A stretch of DNA of 64,000 nt from Microbacterium sp. BLY (GCF_017939615.1 NZ_JAGKSR010000001.1:868001-932000), one strand, 5' to 3'. Positions 1-11,682 are shown, counted from the first letter of the stretch. Numbers and translations: made by a program. The notes: a model not told the origin generated them from the letters alone.

Positions 1-359
1 GGCCGCACCGCGACGACCTGGTCCTGAAGGTGCGTGACCTGCCGGTGAAGGGGTACGCCTCGCACGGCGAGTCGTGGTCGGTCGCGCTCGCGTTGCGCCT
101 GGCGTCCGCCGAGCTGCTGCGCAGCGAATCCCCCGCCGGCGATCCCGTGCTCATCCTCGACGACGTGTTCGCGGAGCTCGATGCGGATCGGCGTCAACGG
201 CTGGCCGCGCTCACCGCCGGGTATGAGCAGGTGGTGGTCACGGCGGCGGTGGAGGAGGATATCCCCGACGTGCTCCACGCCCATGTCGTCCGCATCGCAG
301 CGGGCACCATCACCGACGAGCGGGATCGTCCGCAGGCAGAGGAGGCGCCGGATGAGTGA
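1..359 (+). CDS. recF: RecF, DNA repair/recombination ATPase, C-terminal fragment
   Basis: Only the last ~119 codons are present; the gene enters from the left edge of the window in the frame that reads PHRDDL at position 3. RecF loads RecA at single-strand gaps during replication repair. The visible part carries the SHGE element of the ABC-type signature (near 60-72) and the Walker B/D-loop [11 protein letters not shown] (near 150-185), both diagnostic of the RecF/SMC ATPase fold. The stop overlaps the start of the DUF721 gene by 8 bases, so the two are translationally coupled. The position directly upstream of DUF721-gyrB is the standard actinobacterial arrangement near dnaA-dnaN, which should lie just outside the window. 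Identification is secure; the N-terminal Walker A half is not visible. Confidence 0.95.
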   Translation, partial: PHRDDLVLKVRDLPVKGYASHGESWSVALALRLASAELLRSESPAGDPVLILDDVFAELDADRRQRLAALTAGYEQVVVTAAVEEDIPDVLHAHVVRIAAGTITDERDRPQAEEAPDE

Positions 360-861
360 CGTCGTCGCCGAGACGGCCGCCGCCGCGGAGGCTCCGGAGA
401 CCGTCGCCACCTATCTGCGACTGCGGGGGCTGAAGCCGAGCGCCAAGAACTGGAAGCGCAAGCGACGGATCACCGTCGACGACGACAACGCGCCGTTCAG
501 CCCGGGTCGCGACCCCGGGACCCTCGGCGCGGTCCTCGACACGTTGACGCGCGAGTCCGGGTGGGAGACGACACTCGCCCGGGAAGACCTCGTCCGGCAA
601 TGGGCCGACCTCGCCGGTGCGGACACCGCGAAACACTCGGAGCCGGTGTCGCTCGAGCGCGGACTGCTCACCGTGAAGTGCGATTCGACGGCCTGGGCGA
701 AGAACCTCCAGTTCATGCGCGCGACCATCCTCACAGAGATCGGGCGACGGTATCCGGAGGCCGGGGTCGAGAACCTCCGCTTCATCGGACCGGACGTCCC
801 CTCGTGGAAATGGGGTCCCAGAGCCGTTCCAGGGCGGGGCCCGCGCGATACCTACGGGTAG
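352..861 (+). CDS. DUF721 (DciA-like) family protein
   Basis: A 169-residue DUF721/DciA-family protein. DciA proteins help load the replicative helicase DnaB in bacteria that lack DnaC/DnaI; whether actinobacterial DUF721 proteins do this is inferred from the family and from the position between recF and gyrB. The DUF721 core occupies about residues 60-160: [20 protein letters not shown], then an [17 protein letters not shown] segment. The first ~50 residues are basic and low-complexity. The ATG at 352 is preferred over an earlier in-frame ATG at 181 because it overlaps the recF stop and begins where family similarity plausibly starts. Confidence 0.85.
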   Translation: MSDVVAETAAAAEAPETVATYLRLRGLKPSAKNWKRKRRITVDDDNAPFSPGRDPGTLGAVLDTLTRESGWETTLAREDLVRQWADLAGADTAKHSEPVSLERGLLTVKCDSTAWAKNLQFMRATILTEIGRRYPEAGVENLRFIGPDVPSWKWGPRAVPGRGPRDTYG

Positions 862-940
862 GGCACCATGCAAGGGGTCCCAAACGCTCAGAGGGCCACA
901 CGCGGCCGTTGAGCGGCATTTCGACTTGAAACCCGGCTAG

Positions 941-3061
<2,121 letters not shown>

Positions 3062-3133
3062 TAGCGACGGGTCCCGGAGCTCGTCGACGGGCACCCCGAC
3101 GCATCGACACGCTCGGCCAAACAGGAAAGACAC

Positions 3134-5689
3134 ATGACTGACGAAGAACGCCCCGACATCAACGAGGGCCACGACCACGGCAAGATCGACCAGGTCGACC
3201 TGCAGTCGGAGATGCAGCGCAGCTATCTCGACTACGCCATGGCCGTGATCGTGGGCCGCGCGCTCCCCGACGTGCGTGACGGCCTCAAGCCGGTGCACCG
3301 CCGCGTGATCTACGGCATGTACGACGGCGGCTTCCGTCCCGACAAGTCGTTCTCCAAGTGCGCGCGCGTCGTCGGCGAGGTCATGGGGCAGTACCACCCG
3401 CACGGTGACTCCGCGATCTACGACGCCCTCGTCCGCCTCGTGCAGCCGTGGTCGCTGCGTTACCCGCTCGCCCTCGGCCAGGGCAACTTCGGTTCCCCCG
3501 GCAACATGGGGGCGGCGGCACCGCGGTACACCGAGACGAAGATGGCCCCGCTCGCGCTCGAGATGGTGCGCGACATCGAAGAGGACACCGTCGACTTCGC
3601 CGACAACTACGACGGCCAGACCCAGGAGCCCACGGTCCTGCCGTCGCGGTTCCCGAACCTGCTCGTCAACGGCTCCGTCGGCATCGCCGTCGGCATGGCG
3701 ACCAACATCCCCCCGCACAACCTCCGTGAGGTGTCCGACGCCGCCCTCTGGGCTCTCGACAACCCCGACCTCCCCCGCGAGCAGCTGCTCGAGGGCCTGC
3801 TCCAGCGCATCCCCGGCCCGGACTTCCCGACCGGCGCGCAGATCCTCGGAACCAAGGGCATCCACGAGGCGTACCGCACCGGCCGCGGATCGATCACTAT
3901 GCGCGCGGTTGTCAACGTCGAGGAGATCCAGGGACGCACGTGCCTGGTCATCACCGAGCTGCCGTACCAGGTGAACCCGGACAACGTGGCTGTCAAGATC
4001 GGCGACCTCGCGCGCGACGGCAAGATCACCGGCATCGCCGACATCCGCGACGAGTCCTCGGACCGCACGGGCCAGCGGCTCGTGGTCGTGCTCAAGCGCG
4101 ACGCGGTCGCGAAGGTCGTGCTGAACAACCTGTACAAGCACACGCAGCTGCAGGAGAACTTCGGCGCGAACATGCTCGCCATCGTCGACGGGGTCCCGCG
4201 GACCCTGGCGATCGACGGCTTCATCTCCCACTGGATCGGTCACCAGATCGACGTCATCGTGCGGCGGACGCAGTTCCGTCTCAACGAGGCCGAGAAGCGC
4301 ATGCACATCCTGCGCGGCTACCTGAAGGCGCTCGATGCACTCGACGAGGTCATCGCGCTCATCCGCCGGTCCCAGACGACGCAGGATGCGAACGAGGGAC
4401 TGCAGAAGCTCCTCGACATCGACGACATCCAGGCCGACGCGATCCTGCAGATGCAGCTCCGCCGCCTCGCCGCCCTCGAGCGGCAGAAGATCATCGACCA
4501 GGCCAACGAGCTCGAGGCGCTCATCGCGGACTACAAGGCGATCCTCGCCGACGAGGGCCGTCAGCGCACCATCATCCGTGAGGAGCTCACCGCCATCGTC
4601 GACCGGTTCGGCGACGAGCGACGCACGCACATCCTCCACGGATTCGACGGCGACGTGTCGATGGAAGACCTCATCGCCGAGGAGGAGATGGTCGTCACCA
4701 TCACCCGCGAGGGCTACATCAAGCGCACCCGGAGCGACAACTACCGCTCCCAGCACCGCGGCGGCAAGGGGGTGAAGGGCGCGCAGCTCCGGGCGGACGA
4801 CATCGTCGAGCACTTCTTCGTCACGACGACCCACCACTGGCTGCTGTTCTTCACCGACAAGGGCCGGGTCTACCGGGCGAAGACCTACGAGGTCCCCGAG
4901 GCCGGGCGCGATGCGAAGGGCACGCACGTTGCGAACCTCCTCGCCCTGCAGCCGGACGAGAGCATCGCGCAGGTGCTCGACATCCGTGACTACGCGGTGG
5001 CGGACTACCTGGTGCTCGCGACGCGCGACGGTCTGGTCAAGAAGACCCGTCTGGACAACTACGACACCAACCGTCAGGGCGGCGTCATCGCCATCCGCCT
5101 GAACGATGAGGACGAGCTGGTCAGCGCGCTGCTCGTCAACGCCGAGGACGACATCCTCCTCATCAGCCGCAAGGGCATGTCGGTGCGGTTCCAGGCGACC
5201 GACGAGGCCCTGCGCCCGATGGGTCGGGCCACCGCGGGCGTCAAGGGAATGAAGTTCCGCGAGGGCGACAGCCTGCTGTCGGCCTCCGTCGCCGCACCCG
5301 GAAAGTACGTGTTCGTGGTCACCGACGGCGGGTATGCGAAGCGCACCGCGGTCGAGGAATACCGCGTCCAGGGACGCGGCGGATACGGCATCAAGGTCGC
5401 CAAGCTGAACGACGATCGGGGCACGCTCGCGGGCGGTCTGATCGTCTCCGAGGACGACGAGGTCTTGGTGGTTCTGTCCAGCGGCAAGGTGGTACGCTCT
5501 GCCGTGGCCGAGGTCCCCGCCAAGGGTCGCGACACCATGGGAGTGGTGTTCGCCCGGACGACGGAGGCCGACCGCATCCTCGCCATCGCCCGGAACGGCG
5601 AGCGTGGTCTCACCGAAGAGGAGACCGAGGCGGATGCCGAAGCCGCGGCCCCCGACACGACTGAGACACCCGAGGATACAGACGCATGA
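3134..5689 (+). CDS. gyrA: DNA gyrase subunit A
   Basis: The 851-residue DNA-cleaving subunit of gyrase. The winged-helix domain carries the catalytic tyrosine in APRYTE (Tyr132). The quinolone-determining segment reads [11 protein letters not shown], with Ser93 and Asp97 at the E. coli Ser83/Asp87 positions, so neither common resistance substitution is present here. The stretch before the catalytic tyrosine is [12 protein letters not shown], not the more familiar GNDPAAAMRY. The C-terminal beta-pinwheel begins near residue 520 and contains a GyrA box (HRGGKG). The C-terminal tail is acidic. The stop overlaps the DUF3566 start in an ATGA, indicating translational coupling. Confidence 0.99.
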   Translation: MTDEERPDINEGHDHGKIDQVDLQSEMQRSYLDYAMAVIVGRALPDVRDGLKPVHRRVIYGMYDGGFRPDKSFSKCARVVGEVMGQYHPHGDSAIYDALVRLVQPWSLRYPLALGQGNFGSPGNMGAAAPRYTETKMAPLALEMVRDIEEDTVDFADNYDGQTQEPTVLPSRFPNLLVNGSVGIAVGMATNIPPHNLREVSDAALWALDNPDLPREQLLEGLLQRIPGPDFPTGAQILGTKGIHEAYRTGRGSITMRAVVNVEEIQGRTCLVITELPYQVNPDNVAVKIGDLARDGKITGIADIRDESSDRTGQRLVVVLKRDAVAKVVLNNLYKHTQLQENFGANMLAIVDGVPRTLAIDGFISHWIGHQIDVIVRRTQFRLNEAEKRMHILRGYLKALDALDEVIALIRRSQTTQDANEGLQKLLDIDDIQADAILQMQLRRLAALERQKIIDQANELEALIADYKAILADEGRQRTIIREELTAIVDRFGDERRTHILHGFDGDVSMEDLIAEEEMVVTITREGYIKRTRSDNYRSQHRGGKGVKGAQLRADDIVEHFFVTTTHHWLLFFTDKGRVYRAKTYEVPEAGRDAKGTHVANLLALQPDESIAQVLDIRDYAVADYLVLATRDGLVKKTRLDNYDTNRQGGVIAIRLNDEDELVSALLVNAEDDILLISRKGMSVRFQATDEALRPMGRATAGVKGMKFREGDSLLSASVAAPGKYVFVVTDGGYAKRTAVEEYRVQGRGGYGIKVAKLNDDRGTLAGGLIVSEDDEVLVVLSSGKVVRSAVAEVPAKGRDTMGVVFARTTEADRILAIARNGERGLTEEETEADAEAAAPDTTETPEDTDA

Positions 5690-6090
5690 GCACAGTGGCC
5701 GACAAGCTGGCGAAGAAGTCGACACGCAAGACCGGCGGCAAGCAGGTCCGTCTGCGCCTGGTCTACGTCGACTTCTGGTCCGCGGTGAAGCTCTCATTCC
5801 TGGGAGCGGTCGCCCTCGCCGTCGTCACCATGGTGTCGTTCTTCCTCATCTTCCTCGTGCTCCAGGCCACCGGGATCATGTCCACGGCCGACGAGTTCGT
5901 CCGCAGCTTCACCGACGGCGCCATCCCGCTGTCGGAGTTGGTGGGTCTGCCGCAGGTCATGGCGTTCGCGGCCGTCGTCGCGATCCTCAACCTCATCGTC
6001 TTCACGGTGCTCGGCGCGGTCGTGGCCGGCATCTACAACCTGGCAGTGAAGGTCACCGGCGGTCTGCTCGTCGGCTTCATGTCGAACTGA
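5686..6090 (+). CDS. DUF3566 membrane protein
   Basis: A 134-residue protein of the actinobacterial DUF3566 family, which commonly follows gyrA. The first ~20 residues are Lys/Arg-rich. Two hydrophobic segments, about residues 26-58 and 86-118, should cross the membrane, with a short loop holding a [11 protein letters not shown] segment between them. Function is unknown; conservation beside gyrA is a marker of the locus and not evidence of a role in supercoiling. Coupled to gyrA by an ATGA overlap and followed by a GC-rich hairpin that ends the operon. Confidence 0.85.
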   Translation: MSTVADKLAKKSTRKTGGKQVRLRLVYVDFWSAVKLSFLGAVALAVVTMVSFFLIFLVLQATGIMSTADEFVRSFTDGAIPLSELVGLPQVMAFAAVVAILNLIVFTVLGAVVAGIYNLAVKVTGGLLVGFMSN

Positions 6091-6103
6091 TCCTCACGGT
6101 CGA

Positions 6104-6137
6104 CGGAAGGGCGGGTGCTGCGGCACCCGCCCTTCCG
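6104..6137. terminator. Bidirectional terminator between DUF3566 and the VIT gene
   Basis: A perfect 15-bp stem (arm GGAAGGGCGGGTGC plus one closing pair) with a four-base TGCG loop. It lies between the convergent gyrase operon and minus-strand VIT gene, so it can serve both. No U-tract follows, as is common in high-GC actinobacteria. Confidence 0.75.
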
Positions 6138-6148
6138 CGTGTCCGGGG

Positions 6149-6802
6149 TCAGACGACGCCGGTGGATCCGAGGAGCGAGCCGATCAGCCAAGTCGCGGCC
6201 AGTGCCAGTGCTCCACCGACGACGAGCCGGAGGGCGGCCCGGAGCGGGGGTGAACCGCCGATGCGCGCCGACACCGTGCCGGTGAGTGCCAGTGCGAGGA
6301 GGACGGCGACGAAGGTGACGGGCACTCGTGCCTCCGGCGGCGGGAGGAGGATCGCGAGGAGCGGGAGGAGTGCCCCGAGCGTGAATGCGATGGCGGAGGA
6401 TGCGGCGGCATGCCACGGATTGACCAGATCGTCCTGATCGATACCGAGCTCCACCTCGAGGTGTGCGGCGAGGGCGTCATGGGCGGTGAGCTCCTCCGCC
6501 ACCCGCTCGGCCGTCTCCTCGGAGAGTCCGCGTCGGCGGTAGAGCGCAGTCAGCTCCGCCAGCTCCTCCGCCGGCATGGTCCGCAGCTCTTCGCGCTCCT
6601 TGGCGATGAGAGCCCGCTCGCTGTCGCGCTGACTGCTCACCGAGACGTACTCCCCGAGGGCCATGGAGATCGCGCCGCCGACGAGACCCGCGACGCCGGC
6701 GGTGAGCAGCGCGGCGCCGGTAGGGAAAACCCGAAAGCGAGTGTCCGGCTGGCTCGGTGGGCGGCGCCGCGGCCCGGCCCTACCGTGGAACCATGACCAC
6801 AC
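6149..6802 (-). pseudogene. VIT1/CCC1-family cation transporter lacking its first helix
   Basis: The frame encodes up to 217 residues, with clear VIT-family sequence from about residue 30: AGVAGLVGGAISMALGEYVSVSSQRDSE, a charged cytoplasmic segment, and three C-terminal hydrophobic helices. VIT proteins move iron or manganese. Family members normally begin with a helix carrying the (A)NDGIVS motif, whose Asp is part of the ion pathway in plant VIT1. That helix is absent: the first ~30 residues are an Arg/Pro-rich stretch without family resemblance, overlapping the promoter and start of the divergent kinase gene. I read this as a 5'-truncated, probably non-functional gene. An alternative start or an atypical short VIT protein cannot be excluded. 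Confidence 0.6.
6781..6786 (+). promoter_or_regulatory. -10 box (TACCGT) for a leaderless kinase mRNA
   Basis: TACCGT is followed by six bases and then the ATG at 6793, so transcription would start at or next to the start codon. No Shine-Dalgarno sequence is present. Confidence 0.45.
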
Positions 6803-8070
6803 AGAATGCCACCCCGGCCTCCGCGGCAGCGGCCTCGCCGCCGTTGCGCCTCCCCCTCACCATCCTGCACCTGGCGGGTGCGGGGGTGATCGGCGGCGGC
6901 GTGATCGGCGTGCTCGGCGGGCTCCTCGGAGCGGGGATCGGCCTCCTCATCGTCTTCGGCATCGGCGTCTTCCTCCTCGTGGGACTGGTGTACGCCCTCT
7001 TCGGCGTCGGCTGGTTCGAGGTGGAGCGCGTCGCCGGCCTCTACCGGGTGCCCACTGTTCCGCTCCGCCTGCGACCGCGCGAGCGCCCCGGCTTCGGCGG
7101 GTGGCTCCGTACCCTCGGACGGCAGTCGATCGACGGTCGGATGTGGCGAGCGGTCGCGAACTTCGTCATCACCGCCGTTCTCGGCTTCTTCGTGCTGCGG
7201 CTGTTCTGGACGCTCGTGTGGTCGGCGATCATCGCGTTCGCGCCGCTGACCCCGGCCGAGACCATCCGGGCGCCGTTCGGCGGGGCGGAGATCCCGGTGT
7301 CGTGGGCCCCGCTCATCGGCATCCTCGGTGTCGTCGTTTCGGTCGGCGCGATCATCGGCCTCGCCTTCCTGGCGCGGACGCTGGCCCTGGCGATCGTGGC
7401 GCGGGCCCGGGAGGCGGAGCTCACCGAACGGGTGCGTGCCTCCACCGCCCAGCGGGAGGGAGCCGTGCGCGCCGCGGATGTCGAGCGCACCCGCATCGAG
7501 CGGGATCTGCACGACGGCGTCCAGCCCCGACTCGTCTCGGTGGGCATGACGCTCGGGCTCGCCCAGCAGAAGATCGACAGCGATCCCGCCGCGGCGAAAG
7601 ACCTGATCTCCGAGGCGCACACCTCCACGAAGGCGGCGATCACCGAGCTGCGGCAGCTCGCCCGTGGCATCCACGCCTCCGTCCTCGATGATCGCGGACT
7701 CGATGCGGCGCTGTCCGCGCTCGCCAGCCGCTCCCCCATCCCGGTGCAGCTCGACGTGCGGATGGATCCGTCGGCGCCGCGGCCGGCGCGGGAGGCGGAG
7801 GCGGCGGTGTACTTCTCCATCGCCGAGTCGCTGACCAACGCGGCGAAGCACTCCCGAGCGAGCGAGGCGCGGGTCACCGTCCGCCTCCGTGAGGGGAACA
7901 TCCTGTGGGCACGGGTCGAGGACAACGGCATGGGCGGCGCGCAGGTGCTCCCGGGCGGCGGCCTCGACGGCATCGCCAACCGGATCCTCGCCGCCGGCGG
8001 GACCTTCCGCCTCGACAGCCCGCAGGGCGGTCCGACCAGCCTGGAGGTGAACGTGCCATGCGCATCCTGA
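6793..8070 (+). CDS. Sensor histidine kinase (NarL/LiaS class)
   Basis: A 425-residue membrane histidine kinase. The N-terminal ~205 residues hold about four hydrophobic helices in two pairs (roughly 21-70 and 121-205), matching the putative-sensor module of actinobacterial kinases. A coiled segment leads into HisKA_3 with ERDLHDGVQPRL, phospho-acceptor His240. The GHKL ATPase follows with an N box (ESLTNAAKHS) and G1 box (VEDNGMGG). Start chosen at the ATG at 6793 with its -10 box, not at an in-frame codon 12 codons earlier. The stop overlaps the regulator start by 13 bases, and the DUF4097 gene is coupled behind, giving a three-gene signalling operon, probably for envelope stress. Confidence 0.88.
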   Translation: MTTQNATPASAAAASPPLRLPLTILHLAGAGVIGGGVIGVLGGLLGAGIGLLIVFGIGVFLLVGLVYALFGVGWFEVERVAGLYRVPTVPLRLRPRERPGFGGWLRTLGRQSIDGRMWRAVANFVITAVLGFFVLRLFWTLVWSAIIAFAPLTPAETIRAPFGGAEIPVSWAPLIGILGVVVSVGAIIGLAFLARTLALAIVARAREAELTERVRASTAQREGAVRAADVERTRIERDLHDGVQPRLVSVGMTLGLAQQKIDSDPAAAKDLISEAHTSTKAAITELRQLARGIHASVLDDRGLDAALSALASRSPIPVQLDVRMDPSAPRPAREAEAAVYFSIAESLTNAAKHSRASEARVTVRLREGNILWARVEDNGMGGAQVLPGGGLDGIANRILAAGGTFRLDSPQGGPTSLEVNVPCAS

Positions 8071-8747
8071 TCTGCGAGGACTCGGTCCTGCTGCGCGAAG
8101 GGCTCGTGCGTCTGCTCGAGGACGCCGGTCATGAGGTGGTCGCCGCACTCACCGACACCACCGACCTCCGCGCCACCGTGGCGTCCGAGTCACCGGACCT
8201 CTGCATCCTCGACGTGCGGCTCCCGCCGACGTTCACGGACGAAGGCATCCGCGCCGCGCTCGACCTCCGGGCCGTGCATCCGTCGCTGGCGATCCTCGTG
8301 CTCTCGCAGTACGTGGAGGAGCGCTACGCGTCCGACCTCATCGCCGCTCAGGGCGGGCCGCTCGGATACCTCCTCAAGGATCGGGTGGCCGACGTCGCCG
8401 AGTTCATCGACTCGGTGCAGCGGATCGCCGACGGTGCCACCGTCCTCGACCCCGAGGTCGTCGCGCAGCTGCTGACCCGCCGCAACCGTGACGACCGCAT
8501 GATGCGGCTCACGGAGCGCGAGCGGACGGTGCTCGCGCTCATCGCGGAGGGGAAGTCGAACCAGGCGATCGCGGGGCTCCTCTTCCTCTCGGAGGCGAGC
8601 GTCGAGAAGCACATCACCTCCATCTTCCAGAAGCTGGGCTTCGAGCAGGGCGAGTCGGGCAACCGCCGGGTCCTCGCCGCTCTCGCCCACATCGAGAACA
8701 CGGGCGGCACGTCGCCGTCGAACGGCCAGACAGGAGCCACACGATGA
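8058..8747 (+). CDS. Response regulator, LuxR-type
   Basis: A 229-residue NarL/FixJ-class regulator and partner of the kinase upstream. The receiver domain (1-125) has the acidic pair Glu7/Asp8, phospho-acceptor Asp52 (LCILDVRLPP) and Lys in GYLLKD. The LuxR helix-turn-helix (about 160-225) reads LTERERTVLALIAEGKSNQA with SVEKHITSIFQKLG. It overlaps both the kinase (13 bases) and the DUF4097 gene (ATGA), so production of all three is linked. Targets are not visible; self-regulation of this operon is a reasonable guess. Confidence 0.9.
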   Translation: MRILICEDSVLLREGLVRLLEDAGHEVVAALTDTTDLRATVASESPDLCILDVRLPPTFTDEGIRAALDLRAVHPSLAILVLSQYVEERYASDLIAAQGGPLGYLLKDRVADVAEFIDSVQRIADGATVLDPEVVAQLLTRRNRDDRMMRLTERERTVLALIAEGKSNQAIAGLLFLSEASVEKHITSIFQKLGFEQGESGNRRVLAALAHIENTGGTSPSNGQTGATR

Positions 8748-9646
8748 CTACCGAGAACCCCGGAGCACAGGGCGGGCACACCCCGCTCACTCCCCCGTCG
8801 TCGCCGGCGACGTCCCCCGCGCCGGGTGCGCCCGAGCCGGGTCGGTCGTCCGGCGCGACCGCGATCCTGGTCGTCACCGCCGTCGTCGGAGGCATCGCTC
8901 TCCTCGGGGCCGGCGGGACGGCTGCGGTGGCCGCGACGGGTACCCTCCTCTCGTCGAACCGGGCGGACGCCGTCCAGACGCTCGATGTCGACGGGCTCAC
9001 GGCGATCGACCTCGACGCCGACGCGAGCATGGTCCGCATCGAGTTCGCGAACGTCGACGAGGCCGAGCTCTCGGTCGCCAACGGCCGCGGGACGGGCTGG
9101 ACCTTCGAGCGCGAGGGCGACGAGCTGGTCGTCCGCAGTCCCCAGCCGGTCTTCGGCTGGTGGTTCGGCAACTGGTTCGGGGAGGAGGAGCGCGTGGTCC
9201 TCACCCTGCCGGAGGAGCTCAGCGGGACCGACCTCGGGGCGAACCTCACGCTTGACGCGGGCTCTCTCGACGTGTCCGGCGAGTTCGGGACGCTGGAGGT
9301 GCAGGTCAATGCGGGATCGCTGGACATCGCGGGCGCGGCGGAGGTGTTCGACGTGCAGATGAACGCCGGTCGCGCCGACGTCCTCCTCGACGGCGTGACG
9401 CAGGCGGACCTCGGGATCGCGGCGGGCGACCTCACGGTCGAGCTCACCGGCGAGGGGCCGTCCGCGACCACCATCGATGTGAACGCCGGGTCGCTGAACC
9501 TGACCCTCCCGGACGTCGACTACCGCATCCGGCAGGACGTCAGTGCCGGGTCGTTCGACGCCACCGTGGACGAGTCCTCCGGTGCGCGGCGCACGATCGA
9601 TGTCTCCCTCGCCGCGGGCCGCATCAGCATCCAGCCGGGTCGGTGA
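8744..9646 (+). CDS. DUF4097-type membrane-anchored beta-helix protein
   Basis: A 300-residue protein with a Pro/Ser-rich N-terminus, one transmembrane helix near residues 42-66, and an extracytoplasmic domain of short beta-rich repeats such as LDAGSLDVSG, VNAGSLDIAG, VNAGSLNLTL and VSAGSFDATV. This is the pattern of DUF4097-like putative adhesin domains, often encoded beside two-component or anti-sigma systems. A role as signal partner or envelope-stress effector is inferred from the ATGA coupling to the regulator. No catalytic motif is visible. Confidence 0.75.
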   Translation: MTTENPGAQGGHTPLTPPSSPATSPAPGAPEPGRSSGATAILVVTAVVGGIALLGAGGTAAVAATGTLLSSNRADAVQTLDVDGLTAIDLDADASMVRIEFANVDEAELSVANGRGTGWTFEREGDELVVRSPQPVFGWWFGNWFGEEERVVLTLPEELSGTDLGANLTLDAGSLDVSGEFGTLEVQVNAGSLDIAGAAEVFDVQMNAGRADVLLDGVTQADLGIAAGDLTVELTGEGPSATTIDVNAGSLNLTLPDVDYRIRQDVSAGSFDATVDESSGARRTIDVSLAAGRISIQPGR

Positions 9647-9652
9647 ACGGAG

Positions 9653-9687
9653 CGAGGGCGAGGACCCCGGGAGGGGCCTCGCCCTCG
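9653..9687 (+). terminator. Terminator of the kinase-regulator-DUF4097 operon
   Basis: Eleven perfect pairs (CGAGGGCGAGG with CCTCGCCCTCG) topped by four more C-G pairs and a GGGA tetraloop, one A bulged. Followed by ATTCGGATTTTCG, a weak T-rich tail. Confidence 0.75.
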
Positions 9688-9688
9688 A

Positions 9689-9718
9689 TTCGGATTTTCG
9701 CGGAATCTCCGGTAAAGT
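9689..9718 (+). promoter_or_regulatory. Candidate promoter for tRNA-Ile/tRNA-Ala
   Basis: TTCGGA, an 18-base spacer and TAAAGT. The predicted start (about 9725) lies just upstream of tRNA-Ile. Confidence 0.4.
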
Positions 9719-9731
9719 TCTGGAGGTTGAC

Positions 9732-9805
9732 GGGGCTATAGCTCAGGCGGTTAGAGCGCTTCACTGATAATGAAGAGGTCCCAGGTTCAAGTCCTGGTAG
9801 CCCCA
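9732..9805 (+). tRNA. tRNA-Ile (GAT)
   Basis: A 74-nt cloverleaf. The acceptor stem pairs GGGGCTA with TAGCCCC, the anticodon stem pairs CTTCA with TGAAG around the loop CTGATAA, giving anticodon GAT at 9766-9768, and the T arm contains GGTTCAAGTCC. The 3' CCA is not encoded. Its place after gyrA with tRNA-Ala is typical of actinobacteria. Confidence 0.97.
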
Positions 9806-9831
9806 CCCTTTCAATTCAAGAATTCCCTCAC

Positions 9832-9904
9832 GGGGCCTTAGCTCAGTTGGTAGAGCGCCTGCTTTGCAAGCAGGATGTCAGGAGTTCGAATCTCCTAGGC
9901 TCCA
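9832..9904 (+). tRNA. tRNA-Ala (TGC)
   Basis: A 73-nt cloverleaf with anticodon TGC at 9865-9867, between CCTGC and GCAGG. The acceptor arm is GGGGCCT with AGGCTCC (one G-U pair). Unlike the preceding tRNA-Ile, a CCA follows directly in the DNA (9905-9907). Probably co-transcribed with tRNA-Ile, 26 bases away. Confidence 0.97.
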
Positions 9905-9926
9905 CCATCCTCTCCCTCGCCTCGCC

Positions 9927-11048
9927 TCACCGATCGGCCGTCGTGAGTTCGTGTGGTGCCGTGTTCAGGCGTTCGGCGCCGTCCGCGGTCACGACCACGA
10001 TGTCCTCGATGCGGGCGCCCCAGTCCCCGGCAAAGTAGATGCCGGGTTCGATGCTGAACGCCATCCCCTCGCGGAGCACGAGGTCGTTGCCCGGGGCGAT
10101 GTAGGGCTCCTCGTGCACGGAGACGCCGATGCCATGACCGGTGCGATGGAGGAAGACGTCGCCGAGTCCGGCGTCGGCGAGCACCGCGCGCGCCGCCGCG
10201 TCCACCTCCGCGGCGGTCACACCGGGACGGACGGCGTCGACCGCGGCCTGCTGCGCGCGCACGAGCGTCGCGATCCGGTCCGCCGCTTCCCGGCGGGGCG
10301 TGCCGACGACGTAGGTCCGTGTGCTGTCCGAGTTGTAGCCGCTGGGCACGGCTCCCCCGATGTCGACCACGACGATGTCGCCGTCCTCGATCACCCGGTC
10401 GGAGACCTCGTGATGGGGGTCGGCGCCGTTCGGCCCCGAGCCGACGATCACGAACTCGACGGTCCGGTGGCCCTCGGCCACGATCGCCTCGGCGATATCG
10501 GCGGCGACCTCGCGCTCGGTGCGTCCCGCACGCAGCCAGGTGGGCACCCGACGATGCACGGCGTCGATCGCCGCTCCGGCGCGTCGCAGCTCCGCCACCT
10601 CGTCGGCGTCCTTGATCATGCGTCCCTCACGGAGGACGGGGGTCGCGAGTTCGACCCGCACCCCGAGCTTCTCCCCGATCGGCACGACGTGCAGGGCGGG
10701 GAGAGCATCGGAGACGCCGACGCGGGACACGGCACCGGTCGCGGCCGCGAGGAGGGCGTACGGGTCGTCGCCGTCGACCCAGTCCGCGACGGTCAGGCCG
10801 AGACCCCCGACAGCCGTGCTGCGCACCTTCGCCAGTTCCATCCGCGGGACCACTACTGTGGCCGCGCCCTGGGCGGGAAGCACGAGGGCGGTCAGCCGCT
10901 CGATCGTGTCCCCTTCCACACCGACGAGGTACTGGAGGTCCGGCCCCGGTCCGACGACGATCGCGTCGAGACCGGCGGTCCTCGCCAGCTCCTGCGCGCG
11001 ATCGAGGCGACGGGCGTATACGGAGACGGGGAACGGAAGGGTGCTCAC
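9927..11048 (-). CDS. M24-family metallopeptidase (Xaa-Pro aminopeptidase-like)
   Basis: A 373-residue cytosolic pita-bread peptidase. Residues 1-135 form the creatinase-like N-terminal domain; the rest is the M24 catalytic domain. All five metal ligands are visible: Asp in VVVDIGG, Asp in YNSDSTRT, His in HRTGHGIG, Glu in SIEPGIY and Glu in ARIEDI. It should remove N-terminal residues next to proline, though the substrate is not established. The GTG at 11048 is preferred over one at 11057 because a TAGCGT box (11056-11061) lies seven bases upstream of it, giving a leaderless arrangement. Single gene, convergent with the tRNAs. Confidence 0.88.
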   Translation of the reverse strand: MSTLPFPVSVYARRLDRAQELARTAGLDAIVVGPGPDLQYLVGVEGDTIERLTALVLPAQGAATVVVPRMELAKVRSTAVGGLGLTVADWVDGDDPYALLAAATGAVSRVGVSDALPALHVVPIGEKLGVRVELATPVLREGRMIKDADEVAELRRAGAAIDAVHRRVPTWLRAGRTEREVAADIAEAIVAEGHRTVEFVIVGSGPNGADPHHEVSDRVIEDGDIVVVDIGGAVPSGYNSDSTRTYVVGTPRREAADRIATLVRAQQAAVDAVRPGVTAAEVDAAARAVLADAGLGDVFLHRTGHGIGVSVHEEPYIAPGNDLVLREGMAFSIEPGIYFAGDWGARIEDIVVVTADGAERLNTAPHELTTADR

Positions 11049-11055
11049 AGCCCCC

Positions 11056-11061
11056 ACGCTA
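11056..11061 (-). promoter_or_regulatory. -10 box (TAGCGT) for a leaderless M24 peptidase mRNA
   Basis: TAGCGT, seven bases, then GTG at 11048 on the minus strand. Confidence 0.4.
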
Positions 11062-11099
11062 GTCCGCGAGAGCCCTCCGTGTCCCCTCTGCCGGTGCGT

Positions 11100-11546
11100 T
11101 CAGCTGATCGCCTGGCGGAGGCGTCCGCCCAGGAACTCGAGGTCCTTCTCCGTGAGGTCGGTCACCGCGTAGGCGGTCGGCCAGACGGTGCCGTCATCGA
11201 GGTTCGAGATCGGCTCGAAGCCGAACGTGCCGTAGCGCACCTTGAACTTGCTGGCGGGCTGGAAGAAGCACAGCACCTTCCCGTCGCGGCCCCACGCCGG
11301 CATCCCGTAGTACGTCCGAGGCACCAGTTCCGGCGCCACCTCGGAGACGAGCGCATGCAGCTTCTCCGCGAGGACCCTGTCCTCGTCGGTGAGCTTGGCG
11401 ACGGCCTCCTTGAGGTCCGCCTCCCCCGCCGCCCGCAGCTCCTCCGGCGACTTCTTGGCCCGCGAGCGTCGCGTGCGCGCCTCCTTCGCGGCCGCCTGCA
11501 TGGCCTCGCGTTCCTCGGCGGTGAAGTTCTTGTCGTTGTCGGCCAT
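11100..11546 (-). CDS. DUF1801 family protein
   Basis: A 148-residue protein. The first ~50 residues are charged and Ala-rich (KEARTRRSRAKKSPEE); the remainder matches the DUF1801/YdhG-like fold, with TYYGMPAWGRDGKVLCFFQ and KVRYGTFGFEP. Some relatives bind iron, but the role is unknown. The ATG at 11546 is chosen because AGAGGA precedes it at good distance, although the frame stays open another 74 codons upstream. Divergent from the NUDIX gene. Confidence 0.75.
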   Translation of the reverse strand: MADNDKNFTAEEREAMQAAAKEARTRRSRAKKSPEELRAAGEADLKEAVAKLTDEDRVLAEKLHALVSEVAPELVPRTYYGMPAWGRDGKVLCFFQPASKFKVRYGTFGFEPISNLDDGTVWPTAYAVTDLTEKDLEFLGGRLRQAIS

Positions 11547-11670
11547 GATGATCCTCTCGTGCGGCCTCGATGATGCTCCCAGAGTAAGGATCTCGGGCGC
11601 TCCCCCGCTTCTCGATTCGTGATCGATCCGGGGCGACGTCATGCGGGCGTCCGGGCCCTCCGACCCCGGA

Positions 11671-11676
11671 TAAGGT
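11671..11676 (+). promoter_or_regulatory. -10 box (TAAGGT) for a leaderless NUDIX mRNA
   Basis: TAAGGT, six bases, ATG at 11683. No ribosome binding site; no clear -35. Confidence 0.4.
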
Positions 11677-11682
11677 GTGACC

